Assembly (NCBI RefSeq): GCF_023634645.1
Contig: NZ_JAMKMR010000018.1
Span: 1 to 64,000 of the forward strand
Direction: 5' to 3'
Origin: Vibrio sinus
GTDB taxonomy: Bacteria > Pseudomonadota > Gammaproteobacteria > Enterobacterales > Vibrionaceae
DNA: 64,000 bases
Both the position numbers and the translations under genes were made by a program. Each line of letters begins with the position of its first letter. The first letter of the stretch is position 1. The notes under the pieces are model-generated. The model saw only the letters and a program-made list of their open reading frames with translations. It made no database searches and was not told where the DNA came from. Positions 35,501 through 43,201 of this stretch are shown here, in pieces.

Positions 35501-35701
35501 CAAAGAATTCGATTGGGAGAGGCAGGCGAATTGCACGCCAACACCCCAATTGTGGCGATGACAGCCAATGCGATGGAAAGCGACAGGCAAGATTGCTTAA
35601 ATGCTGGCATGAACGACTTCTTAACCAAGCCGATTAATAAGGCATTAGTCATAAAGAAAATCCATCAATGGAGCAACCTTACCGAGTCAAAGGCATCCTA
35701 G
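32558..35701 (+). CDS. Hybrid sensor histidine kinase with PAS and two receiver domains
   Basis: A 1047-aa membrane sensor. Its order is TM1 (about 8-28), a periplasmic sensing domain (about 30-272), TM2 (about 275-300), a HAMP linker, and a PAS domain (about 375-490, 'ILDTAADGIITLNSEGHVLT'). Next come the HisKA domain with His526 in 'MSHEIRTPMNG' and the ATPase domain with N-box 'IFANLVGNAVKF' and 'GGTGLGLAIVKKL'. Two receivers follow, with phospho-acceptors Asp816 and Asp969. There is no C-terminal Hpt domain, so phosphate must leave through a separate phosphotransfer protein or receiver. No cognate regulator is adjacent. An alternative ATG three codons later is possible. The signal is unknown. 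Confidence 0.93.
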   Translation: MYSMGLIAKLTLVVAGLTSSIMLIMSLITFTMTHKEIEKSVHQQLNGTLELLSTILKEQNLAMASINETTARNQDLPALVNYHNLNGLTKMLDRVVHEYPAMNYILVVGYNGNVLSRSTIHPQPSRNNKLSELRNVESSPKLAALLKDHTVSSMPGQDDWLPASTTKEISQWIVSPIKANNRLVGWVIASYNWKKSYQDLIEKSLNQLKSAYLPVSNITLQTRTNKPLLLSADNQPTQEKMVSASKFLQIGLADYNLTISFSEKSALHSLDNIQFWLATLELGTVLLLSFSLFFLLKNIIVKPITSLKNHINMLGAKGLDYVIPPTSSEELSSIASSINALASQLKSTTTSVSRLDEEIKEKEHILAVQETTKQKLSAILDTAADGIITLNSEGHVLTFNQAAQTIFGYSEQEMLHQPIERLMDDGTDSAKHRIRDYLNSGVSEYLGNLKTEGALSIELNALGKSRVRFPILLSIARVATEQGVLFSAIVKDITESKEAEAKLIESKEKAEQAAKIKSEFLAVMSHEIRTPMNGVIGMLELLMENNLNNSQQHQAYLAHNSAVSLLNIINDILDFSKIEADKLELESHHFDLRRVLGDFCESTAASLSNPDIEIVLDTIEVNQTMVLGDSSRIRQIFANLVGNAVKFTQAGEIIVTAKLVELSENQWTLQASVSDSGIGIPTDKIANLFDKFSQVDASTTRKYGGTGLGLAIVKKLCLMMDGNIQVTSEVGKGSTFSFEIQVGKSNQAELVVPKTDISKLSILVVDDNAVNREVLCKQLEHWGAHVSQACDKESTLAQFERASRSIEGLYDIAFLDMQMPECDGLELCKAIRLQSEWQQTKLIMMTSMESIANNQEFKALGFSGYFAKPATTSDLFNALNVIGSDDFSDKDALVTHNYLTSLKTDTDAAVSNTISDKTKILVVEDNRVNQVVIRGVLKQLDVQVVLAENGKQAIEKLSDDQEINLILMDCQMPEMDGYEATQRIRLGEAGELHANTPIVAMTANAMESDRQDCLNAGMNDFLTKPINKALVIKKIHQWSNLTESKAS

Positions 35702-36957
35702 CTTTTCTTTTTGCCACGCCCTGAATGTATTTTTAGCTTGGCTTTCATTTTTTGCTTATCGCGATTGCGCCCCCGGCGCGGACGCGGAGAGCCGGGGTTA
35801 TCACTCTCTGAGATTGGGCTTGGTTCAAACCCGGCCAGCCACTCTTGTGGTATTCGCCTATCTAACAGTCTCTCTATAGGCGCCAAGAGATACTCTTGGT
35901 CGTGAGACATAAGTGAAACCGCCAGTCCGTCTCTTCCTGCACGCCCGGTTCGGCCGATACGGTGAACGTAGTCTTCTGCTTTAAAGGGCATATCAAAGTT
36001 CACGACCTGGTCGAGTTGGGGAATATCTAACCCTCGCGCCGCAACATCGGTTGCAATCAAGGCACGTACCTGACCGGATTTAAAATCGGCTAACGCTTTG
36101 GTTCTCGCACCCTGACTTTTATCGCCATTGATGGAGACAGCCTTTATTCCATCCAGTTTTAGTTCCTTGACCAATTGATCACTACCTTCTTTGGTTTTGG
36201 TAAAAACCAATACCTGTTGCCAGTTTCGCGAGCCAATGAGATAGGCAAGTAACGCGGTTTTTTTCTGCTTATCCACCGGGTAAAGCATCTCCTTTACCGT
36301 CGCTGCCGTGCTATTTTTCCCCGCCACTTCAACTTCTGCTGGCTGATTTAGCAGCTTATACGCCAGTGCCTTAATCTGAGGGGTAAAGGTGGCAGAGAAC
36401 AACAAAGTTTGCCGTTGTGAATTGAGATTGCGAAGAATTCTTTGAATATCTGGTTTAAACCCCATATCCAGCATTCTATCAGCTTCATCGAGAACAAAGT
36501 GCTCAATATGTTTCAGACTAATGTGACCACAGTGATGGTGATCAAGTAGGCGACCCGGAGTCGCTATCACAATGTCGCACCCAAGCTTTAACGCGTCTCT
36601 TTGCGCTTTTATACTCGTTCCGCCATAAACCGCAACACATCGTAGGCCGGTGTCTTTACTAAAACTCACCATAGCTTCATAAACTTGCTGAGCAAGCTCA
36701 CGAGTGGGCACAAGAACTAAGCAACGTACTTTTTTCTCCGAGTCTTGAGCAATCGGATCGATAAGCATTTGATCAATGATAGGAAGTGAAAAAGCGGCGG
36801 TTTTACCCGTTCCGGTTTGCGCAGCGGCTAATAAATCCTTACCCGACAACACCTGAGGGATCGCCTTGGATTGAATTGGGGTTGGCTCGGTATAACCCAA
36901 TTGCTCTACGGTTTCACACAAAAAAGATGTGCTGAGGCCTAGTTCGCGAAATAGCAT
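35698..36957 (-). CDS. rhlE: DEAD-box ATP-dependent RNA helicase (RhlE type)
   Basis: A 419-aa helicase. The Q-motif is 'GYTEPTPIQSKAIP', motif I 'AAQTGTGKTA', motif Ia 'PTRELAQQ', motif II 'DEAD' and motif III 'SAT'. Motif VI is 'HRIGRTGRAGRDG'. The C-terminal tail is arginine- and lysine-rich ('RPRRGRNRDKQKMKAKLK'), as in RhlE proteins, and probably binds RNA. Its stop codon overlaps the stop of the convergent sensor kinase gene by four bases. RhlE versus another DEAD-box subgroup is judged from length and tail only. Confidence 0.88.
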   Translation of the reverse strand: MLFRELGLSTSFLCETVEQLGYTEPTPIQSKAIPQVLSGKDLLAAAQTGTGKTAAFSLPIIDQMLIDPIAQDSEKKVRCLVLVPTRELAQQVYEAMVSFSKDTGLRCVAVYGGTSIKAQRDALKLGCDIVIATPGRLLDHHHCGHISLKHIEHFVLDEADRMLDMGFKPDIQRILRNLNSQRQTLLFSATFTPQIKALAYKLLNQPAEVEVAGKNSTAATVKEMLYPVDKQKKTALLAYLIGSRNWQQVLVFTKTKEGSDQLVKELKLDGIKAVSINGDKSQGARTKALADFKSGQVRALIATDVAARGLDIPQLDQVVNFDMPFKAEDYVHRIGRTGRAGRDGLAVSLMSHDQEYLLAPIERLLDRRIPQEWLAGFEPSPISESDNPGSPRPRRGRNRDKQKMKAKLKIHSGRGKKKS

Positions 36958-37072
36958 ATGTTTACAGATACAAGGTGGTAAAAACGGCTCACTTTACACC
37001 AGTCAGTACCATACTGAAATCAGAATTCTTCGATTGGTTCAATTAACATGCTCCGCTTTAGCCACTCCGCGA

Positions 37073-38551
37073 CTAAGAAGAGCAACTAATCTCTAGCTTT
37101 TTCCCCCACTCGGGAGGCAAACTCGCATACTTTTCATATTCGGGTTGTTCGTCAAAAGGCTTAGTCAGCAACGAGGCCAATCGATGCACCTCGCTGAAAT
37201 CACCTTCTTCTGCTCGCTCGATGGCTTGCTGAACCAGATAATTGCGCAAAATGTACTTAGGGTTGTGTGTTCGCATGACTTCGCAGCGCTGCTGCATAGT
37301 CAATACCTCTCCCGACTCGACTTTGCTTTCCAGTTCTAGGCGTTCAAAATATTGTTTTAGCCAGGGTTGGATTGCATCGACAGAACAAAATAAAGCACAA
37401 ATAGGCTCGTTCCCCAAAGTGCCCATGTTCGAGAGGTAACGAAAGAAATTTGTATAATCAATGCGCTGTTCTTCTAACAGTAGAAGAAGCGACTCAATCA
37501 ACGCACCGTCGTGCTCGTGAGGCATGCGCAAACCAAGTTTATTGCGCATTAGCTGATAGTACTTTCGACTCAGTATGGATTCGTATTGATCCAATGCCGA
37601 TTCCGCGTCCTCTTTTTCAATGAGAGGTGATAACGCATAGGCGAGTGCAGACAGGTTCCACAGGCCAATATTAGGTTGTTGATTAAATGCATAGCGACCA
37701 TGGTAGTCAGAGTGATTACAAATATAGCCAGCTTCAAAATCATCAATAAAGCCAAACGGGCCAAAATCAAAAGTCTGACCTAATATCGACATATTATCGG
37801 TATTCATTACCCCGTGAGCAAAGCCTATGGCTTGCCAATGAGCTATCATCTCCGCAGTAGATTTCACAACCTGGTGAAACCAGTCGACATAAGGTGTTTT
37901 GCTATTGGCAAGATCTGGGAAATGCCATTCAATAACCTTGTCTGCTAACAATTTAAGTTCTCTGTGTTGATTGGTATAGAAAAAATGCTCAAAATGGCCA
38001 AAACGGATATGAGTTTCAGCAATACGGATTAGCATCGCCCCTTTTTCCTGCTTTTCTCGATAAACAGGCGTATCACTGGCAATTAAACCAAGTGCCCTCG
38101 TTGTGGGGATGTTTAGTGCAAACAGCGCTTCACTGCACAAATACTCGCGGATGGAAGATCGTAACACAGCGCGACCATCGCCCATTCGTGAATATGGCGT
38201 GATACCTGCGCCTTTTAAGTGCACGTCATAAACGCACTTATCTTTCCCTTCAATCTCACCAAGCAACAACCCTCTGCCATCACCTAATTCTGGATTGTAA
38301 CCCCCGAACTGATGACCCGCGTATTTCATTGCTAAAGGTTCAAAACCTTGATGTAAAGCCGAACCATCGAGTTTTGGCAACCATCGAGACAAGCTATCGA
38401 CATCATCGGGAAATTGAAGCAGATCCGCCAGTGTTTTGTTCCAAATTACCCATTGGGAATTGGTTAACGGCTGGGGAGCAAGGCGGGTATAAAACGAACT
38501 CGGCAGTTCAGAAAAGCGGTTAGAGATGGCAAGGGTATCGAGGTTAGACAT
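37073..38551 (-). CDS. selO: Protein adenylyltransferase SelO (YdiU)
   Basis: A 492-aa pseudokinase-fold enzyme that transfers AMP from ATP to Ser/Thr/Tyr of target proteins and protects against oxidative stress in studied bacteria. Recognisable segments are 'KYAGHQFGGYNPELGDGRGL' near the N-terminus, 'HLKGAGITPYSRMGDGRAVL', and 'GVMNTDNMSILGQTFDFGPF', which holds the metal-binding Asn/Asp residues. A GGA site precedes the ATG. This family ends in a selenocysteine motif in some organisms; here it simply ends 'LEISCSS'. Confidence 0.93.
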   Translation of the reverse strand: MSNLDTLAISNRFSELPSSFYTRLAPQPLTNSQWVIWNKTLADLLQFPDDVDSLSRWLPKLDGSALHQGFEPLAMKYAGHQFGGYNPELGDGRGLLLGEIEGKDKCVYDVHLKGAGITPYSRMGDGRAVLRSSIREYLCSEALFALNIPTTRALGLIASDTPVYREKQEKGAMLIRIAETHIRFGHFEHFFYTNQHRELKLLADKVIEWHFPDLANSKTPYVDWFHQVVKSTAEMIAHWQAIGFAHGVMNTDNMSILGQTFDFGPFGFIDDFEAGYICNHSDYHGRYAFNQQPNIGLWNLSALAYALSPLIEKEDAESALDQYESILSRKYYQLMRNKLGLRMPHEHDGALIESLLLLLEEQRIDYTNFFRYLSNMGTLGNEPICALFCSVDAIQPWLKQYFERLELESKVESGEVLTMQQRCEVMRTHNPKYILRNYLVQQAIERAEEGDFSEVHRLASLLTKPFDEQPEYEKYASLPPEWGKKLEISCSS

Positions 38552-38655
38552 GTGTCAATCCATAAGTACTGATATGGAGCAACGTTAGCACACTCTGAGT
38601 CGGTCAATCTAGCAAAGATCGACTACCGCAAGCGGTAGCGTCTCTTTATACACGA

Positions 38656-38760
38656 CTACTGAATAATCAATAGGACACAGAAAATACCTAGTAAAGAAAA
38701 TATACAGGTTTTACTGATAAGCCCAAGATTGGTAGGTTGGATCATTTCTTGATGTTGCAT
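38656..38760 (-). CDS. Small membrane protein, 34 aa (unrecognised)
   Basis: A 34-codon frame with an AAGAGG ribosome binding site 7 nt before its ATG. The polar N-terminal part (about 1-14) is followed by one hydrophobic segment of about 17 residues ('CIFSLLGIFCVLLIIQ' at the end). It lies in an otherwise empty 333-bp gap, downstream of the orphan gene at 38885 on the same strand. A short perfect hairpin (38623-38638, CTACCGC with GCGGTAG) follows its stop and might end the transcript, though without a T-run. I do not recognise the protein. Confidence 0.5.
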   Translation of the reverse strand: MQHQEMIQPTNLGLISKTCIFSLLGIFCVLLIIQ

Positions 38761-38884
38761 TAGCTAGCCTCTTTTTTATTACGTTATTGTTACAGTATTG
38801 TGAATTTTAGCTAACATCTCAACAATTAGAGTATTAATTTTTTATTTCAGAGTGGGCTTTCAGCGACAGCTTTGGACGATAAAA

Positions 38885-39475
38885 TCAGTTGTACATGGTC
38901 AGCCTTCTGCCCACCAATCTGATGCCTCCGCTCTCCACCGAAGATTGCCTTTGTCGCACTTCTGCTTCCGCCGACACATTAGACAATCCAGAGCGAGCCA
39001 CGAACATCGAGCTGCTACGTTGCCGAATTCCATCTTGCGCAAGATTCAAATTGTTGCTGCGCATTACAACGCCACTTTTATTTACCCGCACCGCAACGTT
39101 ATCTAGATGATTGACAACGGACTCCACACTCTGAGCACTTGAGTGCACAGACTCTTGACTGACTGACACTCGGTTGTCTACAACCTCTGTGTCTTGAGCT
39201 GAACATTTAAACCGCTCTAGAGAAAACCCCAGCCAGCTTGCCTCGTACTTTTTCTTTACCCCACCAATATCAATCTTAAATCCAGGGTAATATTGTACAT
39301 ACTCGCCACCGTATAACTTATTGGTGAAAGGGCCGGCCAAGCTGGTGTAAAAACCAATAACCCAATCGTCTTTGTTGCCAATGGTGGTTGAATTCCATTC
39401 TGCGGACTCAAACTTAAATTTACCGTCTGTCGACGAAAACGTAATTCCTGGAAACTCACCTTTTTCTTCACTCAT
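38885..39475 (-). CDS. Hypothetical protein, 196 aa (unrecognised)
   Basis: No signal peptide or membrane segment. The N-terminal 95 residues are aromatic- and glycine-rich, suggesting a beta-structured domain ('GKFKFESAEWNSTTIGNKDD', 'YGGEYVQYYPGFKIDIGG'). The C-terminal half is low in aromatics, rich in Ser, Val, Asn and Gln, and has an alternating pattern ('VAVRVNKSGVVMRSNNLNLA') that could form a repetitive beta-sheet or coiled surface. An AGGA site precedes the ATG. Two overlapping opposite-strand frames of 73-84 codons look like shadows. Function unknown. Confidence 0.65.
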   Translation of the reverse strand: MSEEKGEFPGITFSSTDGKFKFESAEWNSTTIGNKDDWVIGFYTSLAGPFTNKLYGGEYVQYYPGFKIDIGGVKKKYEASWLGFSLERFKCSAQDTEVVDNRVSVSQESVHSSAQSVESVVNHLDNVAVRVNKSGVVMRSNNLNLAQDGIRQRSSSMFVARSGLSNVSAEAEVRQRQSSVESGGIRLVGRRLTMYN

Positions 39476-39646
39476 ACCACTCGTTTCCTGAACAATAAAG
39501 TCAATAAGAAGTCAGAACTAAAATGGTACACCACCATATGCAACAAATTATTACAATTTAATTAATTTCGCCCGAACTATTGTTACTTATACCCTCTCCC
39601 TCATTAGGCAAGGTGCAAGACTCGGAGCCAAATTAAAGGTACTAGG

Positions 39647-40378
39647 CTATAAACCGCCAGACACATCAATAAAGGTACCGGTACTAAAACTCGATTGTTC
39701 CGATAGTAACCAAGCAATGGCGTTCGCCACTTCCTCGGCAGTGCCACCTCTTTGTAGAGGAAGTCGCTTACCTACCCTATCTGGTCGGTTAGGCTCACCT
39801 CCGTCAGCGTGCATGTCGGTGTAAATGACACCGGGCCTCACTCCGTTAACTCGAATTTTTTGACTCGCTAGCTCTTTGGCCAAACCAATGGTTACTGTGT
39901 CTATGGCCCCTTTAGACGCCGCGTAGTCGATGTACTCGTGTGGAGAGCCTGTTTTTGCCGCCATTGAAGAGACATTAACAATAGCGCCGCCCGATACCAT
40001 TTGTTCCACCGCTTCCCTAGCGCATAGTAAATAACTGGTCACGTTGGTGGTCAATATTTGGTTGATCCTGTCTGCATCCAAATCCAGTAACGATGCCTGC
40101 TGTTTTAATATGCCCGCATTGTTCACCAAATGAGTAACAGGTCCGAGTTGCTGAGCGACTAATTTAAACATCTCAATCACTTGATGCTCATCAGAAACAT
40201 CCGCTTGAATTAAGATGCCCTCAGCGCCAGTATTGCGTACATCTTGAAGTACTTTCTCTGCCTCTGCGCGGTTAACTCGATAATTGATAACAACAGAATA
40301 GCCTTGAGTCGCCAGCAACTTCGCTGTTGCAGCGCCTATCCCTCGGCTCGCCCCTGTCACTAATACGACCTTATTCAT
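39647..40378 (-). CDS. Short-chain dehydrogenase/reductase (FabG-like)
   Basis: A 243-aa classical SDR. The cofactor motif is TGxxxGIG ('VTGASRGIGAATAKL', residues 7-21), and 'NNAG' follows at about 87-90. The catalytic Ser lies in 'IVNVSSMAAKTG' and the Tyr-x-x-x-Lys pair in 'DYAASKGA'. An Arg after strand 2 ('INYRVNRAEAE') suggests NADP(H) preference. An AGGGA site precedes the ATG. The substrate is unknown; it is a single-gene unit. Confidence 0.85.
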   Translation of the reverse strand: MNKVVLVTGASRGIGAATAKLLATQGYSVVINYRVNRAEAEKVLQDVRNTGAEGILIQADVSDEHQVIEMFKLVAQQLGPVTHLVNNAGILKQQASLLDLDADRINQILTTNVTSYLLCAREAVEQMVSGGAIVNVSSMAAKTGSPHEYIDYAASKGAIDTVTIGLAKELASQKIRVNGVRPGVIYTDMHADGGEPNRPDRVGKRLPLQRGGTAEEVANAIAWLLSEQSSFSTGTFIDVSGGL

Positions 40379-40467
40379 TGGTGATTCCCTCAGCGATTAC
40401 ATTCACAGAAAAAACAAGAAAAGCATAATCTTAAGGGATTGGGAAGTGGTTTGAACATGCAATAGCA

Positions 40468-40500
40468 AAAAGCCCCTGACTCGATGAGTCAGGGGCTTTT
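40468..40500. terminator. Strong intrinsic terminator near tRNA-Arg
   Basis: A perfect 15-bp stem (40468-40482 with 40486-40500) with a 3-nt loop. The A- and T-runs allow action in both directions. It lies 7 bp past the tRNA-Arg gene on the minus strand and is presumably its terminator. Confidence 0.9.
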
Positions 40501-40506
40501 CTAATA

Positions 40507-40583
40507 TGGCACGCCCTGAAGGATTCGAACCTTCGACCACATCCTTAGAAGGGACGTGCTCTATCCAGCTGAGCTAAGGGCGC
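40507..40583 (-). tRNA. tRNA-Arg (anticodon UCU)
   Basis: A 77-nt cloverleaf on the minus strand including an encoded CCA. The acceptor begins GCGCCCT and pairs with AGGGCGT. The D-arm contains 'AGCTCAGCTGGATAGAGC'. The anticodon loop is CTTCTAA with anticodon TCT. The T-arm 'GGTTCGAATCC' is canonical. It decodes AGA (and AGG) arginine codons and matches E. coli argU, which also lies in the folD region. Confidence 0.96.
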
Positions 40584-40698
40584 GCTACAGGAGGGAATTA
40601 TACGAATTGAAGTTACGAGATCAATGCCTTTATATCACTTTTTGATTCAAGTGCTTAAAAAAGACGCACAACTGATAAATGCGCGCAAATAAACGACA

Positions 40699-40714
40699 AA
40701 GCAAACGTTTGCCT
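40699..40714 (+). promoter_or_regulatory. PurR-type operator upstream of folD
   Basis: The core GCAAACGTTTGC (40701-40712) is a perfect palindrome and matches the PurR consensus ACGCAAACGTTTTCNT closely. It lies about 70 bp before the folD ATG, a normal repressor position. FolD supplies one-carbon units used in purine synthesis, so PurR control is biologically reasonable. Confidence 0.65.
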
Positions 40715-40782
40715 ATAGATGTTCATTGAATTTTTTGCGACAATGCCTGCGAACTTATCGACCACCTACCTGAAGGAAAGTC

Positions 40783-41640
40783 ATGACTGCCCAAAACATC
40801 GACGGTAAACTGATCTCGCAAACTGTTCGCTCTGAAGTTGCAGCTCGTGTGAAAGCACGCACAGAAGCGGGGCGAAGAGCCCCTGGCCTTGCTGTTATAT
40901 TGGTTGGAGAAGATCCAGCTTCACAAGTCTATGTTGGGAGCAAACGCCGAGCATGTGAAGAAGTCGGCTTTGTTTCCAAGTCCTATGACTTACCCGCATC
41001 TGCCACGGAAAAAGAATTGTTGGATCTGGTAGATACATTAAATGAAGACGGTGAAATTGATGGTATTTTAGTCCAACTTCCTCTTCCTGCAGGGATCGAT
41101 ACAACACATGTATTAGAACGGATACTGCCAGAGAAAGACGTGGATGGTTTCCACCCTTATAACGTTGGAAGACTTGCCCAGCGCATTCCAAAGCTTCGCT
41201 CTTGTACACCTAAAGGCATCATCACACTGCTCGATCGCTACAACATTCAACTGCGCGGCAAACATGCTGTGATTGTCGGCGCTTCCAATATTGTCGGCCG
41301 ACCTATGACACTAGAGTTGCTGCTAGCAGGATGTACCACCACAACGTGTCATCGATTTACCAAAGATCTTGAAAGTCACGTTCGCCAAGCTGATGTTGTG
41401 GTCGTGGCCGTAGGCAAACCCAATTTTATTCCTGGAGAATGGATCAAAGAGGGCGCTGTCGTTGTTGATGTCGGCATCAATCGACTTGAATCGGGTAAGC
41501 TAGTGGGCGATGTTGAATACGATACAGCAAAAGAAAGAGCAAGCTATATTACTCCGGTACCAGGGGGCGTGGGCCCAATGACAGTAGCAAGTTTGATCGA
41601 GAACACAATGATAGCTTGCGAGCAGTATCACACCAAGTAA
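40783..41640 (+). CDS. folD: Methylenetetrahydrofolate dehydrogenase/cyclohydrolase
   Basis: A 285-aa bifunctional enzyme that converts 5,10-methylene-THF to 10-formyl-THF with NADP. The segment 'YVGSKRRACEEVGF' carries the catalytic lysine. 'DGILVQLPLP' and 'PEKDVDGFHP' are family signatures. The cofactor site is 'VIVGASNIVGRPM' and the end is 'ITPVPGGVGPMTVASL'. An AAGGA site precedes the ATG. A terminator follows. Confidence 0.97.
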   Translation: MTAQNIDGKLISQTVRSEVAARVKARTEAGRRAPGLAVILVGEDPASQVYVGSKRRACEEVGFVSKSYDLPASATEKELLDLVDTLNEDGEIDGILVQLPLPAGIDTTHVLERILPEKDVDGFHPYNVGRLAQRIPKLRSCTPKGIITLLDRYNIQLRGKHAVIVGASNIVGRPMTLELLLAGCTTTTCHRFTKDLESHVRQADVVVVAVGKPNFIPGEWIKEGAVVVDVGINRLESGKLVGDVEYDTAKERASYITPVPGGVGPMTVASLIENTMIACEQYHTK

Positions 41641-41666
41641 TATCATCACACCGAAACAAAACGATA

Positions 41667-41688
41667 AAGGCTCCGAGTTCGGAGCCTT
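41667..41688. terminator. Terminator between folD and the lytic transglycosylase gene
   Basis: A perfect 10-bp GC-rich stem (41667-41676 with 41679-41688) between convergent genes. The following T-run is weak (TTGT), so efficiency is uncertain. Confidence 0.6.
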
Positions 41689-41709
41689 GTAGCGACGGAT
41701 ATTTAAAAT

Positions 41710-42696
41710 TTACGGATCAAACTTAATCGCATCCGCTAAATGCGTCACTGCCGTTGCAAAATAGTAAGAACGATTCCACTTCATCAGCACTTGATAGTTG
41801 TTGTAAATCAAATACACACGCCCCCCCAAATCATCGGGCATGATCAACCAGGCTTTGATGTCGTGTTTGCCAAGGTTTGGCAAAGGCTTACCATCGTATT
41901 TCGTAATGCCTAGCTTACTCCACTCTTGCAGAGTTTTCGCCTTGTCCTCTTCTCGTCCTGCGAGTTTGCGATCAAAACCTTTTGGCAGCATGACTTGACG
42001 CCCCCATGTATGAGTCGCATCCCAACCAGACTTGTGCAAATAGTTCGCCGTGGAAGCAAAGACATCATCAGGGGAAGTCCAAATGTCCTTTCTGCCATCA
42101 CCATTACCATCTGCGGCATAAGCGATATAGGAACTAGGCATAAATTGGCATTGCCCCATTGCACCAGCCCATGAGCCCTTCATGTCGGCAACTTGAATAT
42201 GCCCTTCTTGCAATATTTTCAGCGCCGCCATGGTCTCACTACGGAAGAACTTTTCTCTTCGCCCATCGTAAGCCATTGTTGTCAAAGCATCGATAACATT
42301 GTATGAGCCAGTAAACTTACCAAAGTTACTTTCCACTCCCCAAAGCGCTACAATAAATCGAGGCTGGACTGAATACTTTGCGCCGATCCTTTGTAAATCA
42401 GAGTAGTACTTTTTGTACAGCGCTTTGGCTTGTTTTACTTTCCATTGAGGCACTGCACGAGGAATGTATTCGTCGAGAGTGAGTCTCTTTTCTGGCTGGT
42501 TTCGGTCAGCTTTCACCGCGCGAGGGACATATTTTACGTTTTCAAACGCTTCAGTCAGGATACGATCAGAAATGCCATCAGAACGTGCTTCTTTTTTTAG
42601 CCCTTCAACATACTGCTCAAAACTCGCATCGGTTGCGTTTGCATAAGAAGAAGTGGCCACACCTAGACCTAGTAGAAATGTTATGATTTTTTTCAA
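41710..42696 (-). CDS. Lytic murein transglycosylase (MltB family)
   Basis: A 328-aa periplasmic peptidoglycan lytic transglycosylase. Signal peptide 'MKKIITFLLGLGVATSSYA' is followed by an SLT_2 domain. The catalytic Glu is in 'VALWGVESNFGKFTGSY'. 'GSWAGAMGQCQFMPSSYIAY' is the substrate-groove signature, and 'DGNGDGRKDIW' a calcium-loop-like segment. The start is a TTG at 42696 placed 5 nt after a full AGGAGGG site (42701-42707); a TTG six codons earlier would put that site inside the gene. It overlaps no gene; ycgL ends 20 bp upstream. Confidence 0.9.
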   Translation of the reverse strand: MKKIITFLLGLGVATSSYANATDASFEQYVEGLKKEARSDGISDRILTEAFENVKYVPRAVKADRNQPEKRLTLDEYIPRAVPQWKVKQAKALYKKYYSDLQRIGAKYSVQPRFIVALWGVESNFGKFTGSYNVIDALTTMAYDGRREKFFRSETMAALKILQEGHIQVADMKGSWAGAMGQCQFMPSSYIAYAADGNGDGRKDIWTSPDDVFASTANYLHKSGWDATHTWGRQVMLPKGFDRKLAGREEDKAKTLQEWSKLGITKYDGKPLPNLGKHDIKAWLIMPDDLGGRVYLIYNNYQVLMKWNRSYYFATAVTHLADAIKFDP

Positions 42697-42716
42697 ATTG
42701 CCCTCCTTGAGCAATT

Positions 42717-43010
42717 TTATGCCGAGTTGTCGGATTTCTTTTGCTGAGCTTTTCGCTTCTTGTGTGCTTCAAGAAGATCTTCTGGAGGAGGCGGTAATTG
42801 CAAGAAAAAGCCATCAGAATCGAAAGACTCTTTCACTTTTTCAACGCTTACTCTAGCCAGCTTACGTCCTTCTAACTTTATCACCATTACGAACATAGGT
42901 TTGCCAAACATTTGCATTAGCGTGTCAGGGACTTGTGAAAAGTCATCCTTCTTTGGCAAATAAAGATAGGTACCTTCTTTTTTAGAGCTTTTGTAAATTG
43001 AACAGAGCAT
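42717..43010 (-). CDS. ycgL: YcgL domain protein
   Basis: A 97-aa protein of the YcgL family (DUF709), function unknown. 'CSIYKSSKKEGTYLYLPKKD' and 'PLPPEDLL'-like 'LQLPPPPEDLLEAHKKRK' are family features. It has an AAGG site before the ATG. In many gammaproteobacteria ycgL lies next to minC, as here, on the opposite strand, with rnd further along. Confidence 0.88.
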   Translation of the reverse strand: MLCSIYKSSKKEGTYLYLPKKDDFSQVPDTLMQMFGKPMFVMVIKLEGRKLARVSVEKVKESFDSDGFFLQLPPPPEDLLEAHKKRKAQQKKSDNSA

Positions 43011-43201
43011 CGATTACCTTAAATTATCAAATTCTCATCAGAAATAGTGAATTTCGTAAATGTTTAGCTATTTTTTCGACTAAATCACTTAAATAACGAC
43101 CAGATAGCTTGTAGAGCCAATGTGGGAAATATAACATGATAACTCTACATACAAACAAAACTCTATACATTAAAGCAAGCGTTATTGAGGTCATATACTA
43201 A

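Noticed and set aside
38852..39110. Plus-strand frames opposite the orphan 196-aa gene
   Set aside because: They lack ribosome binding sites and look like shadows of the minus-strand gene.
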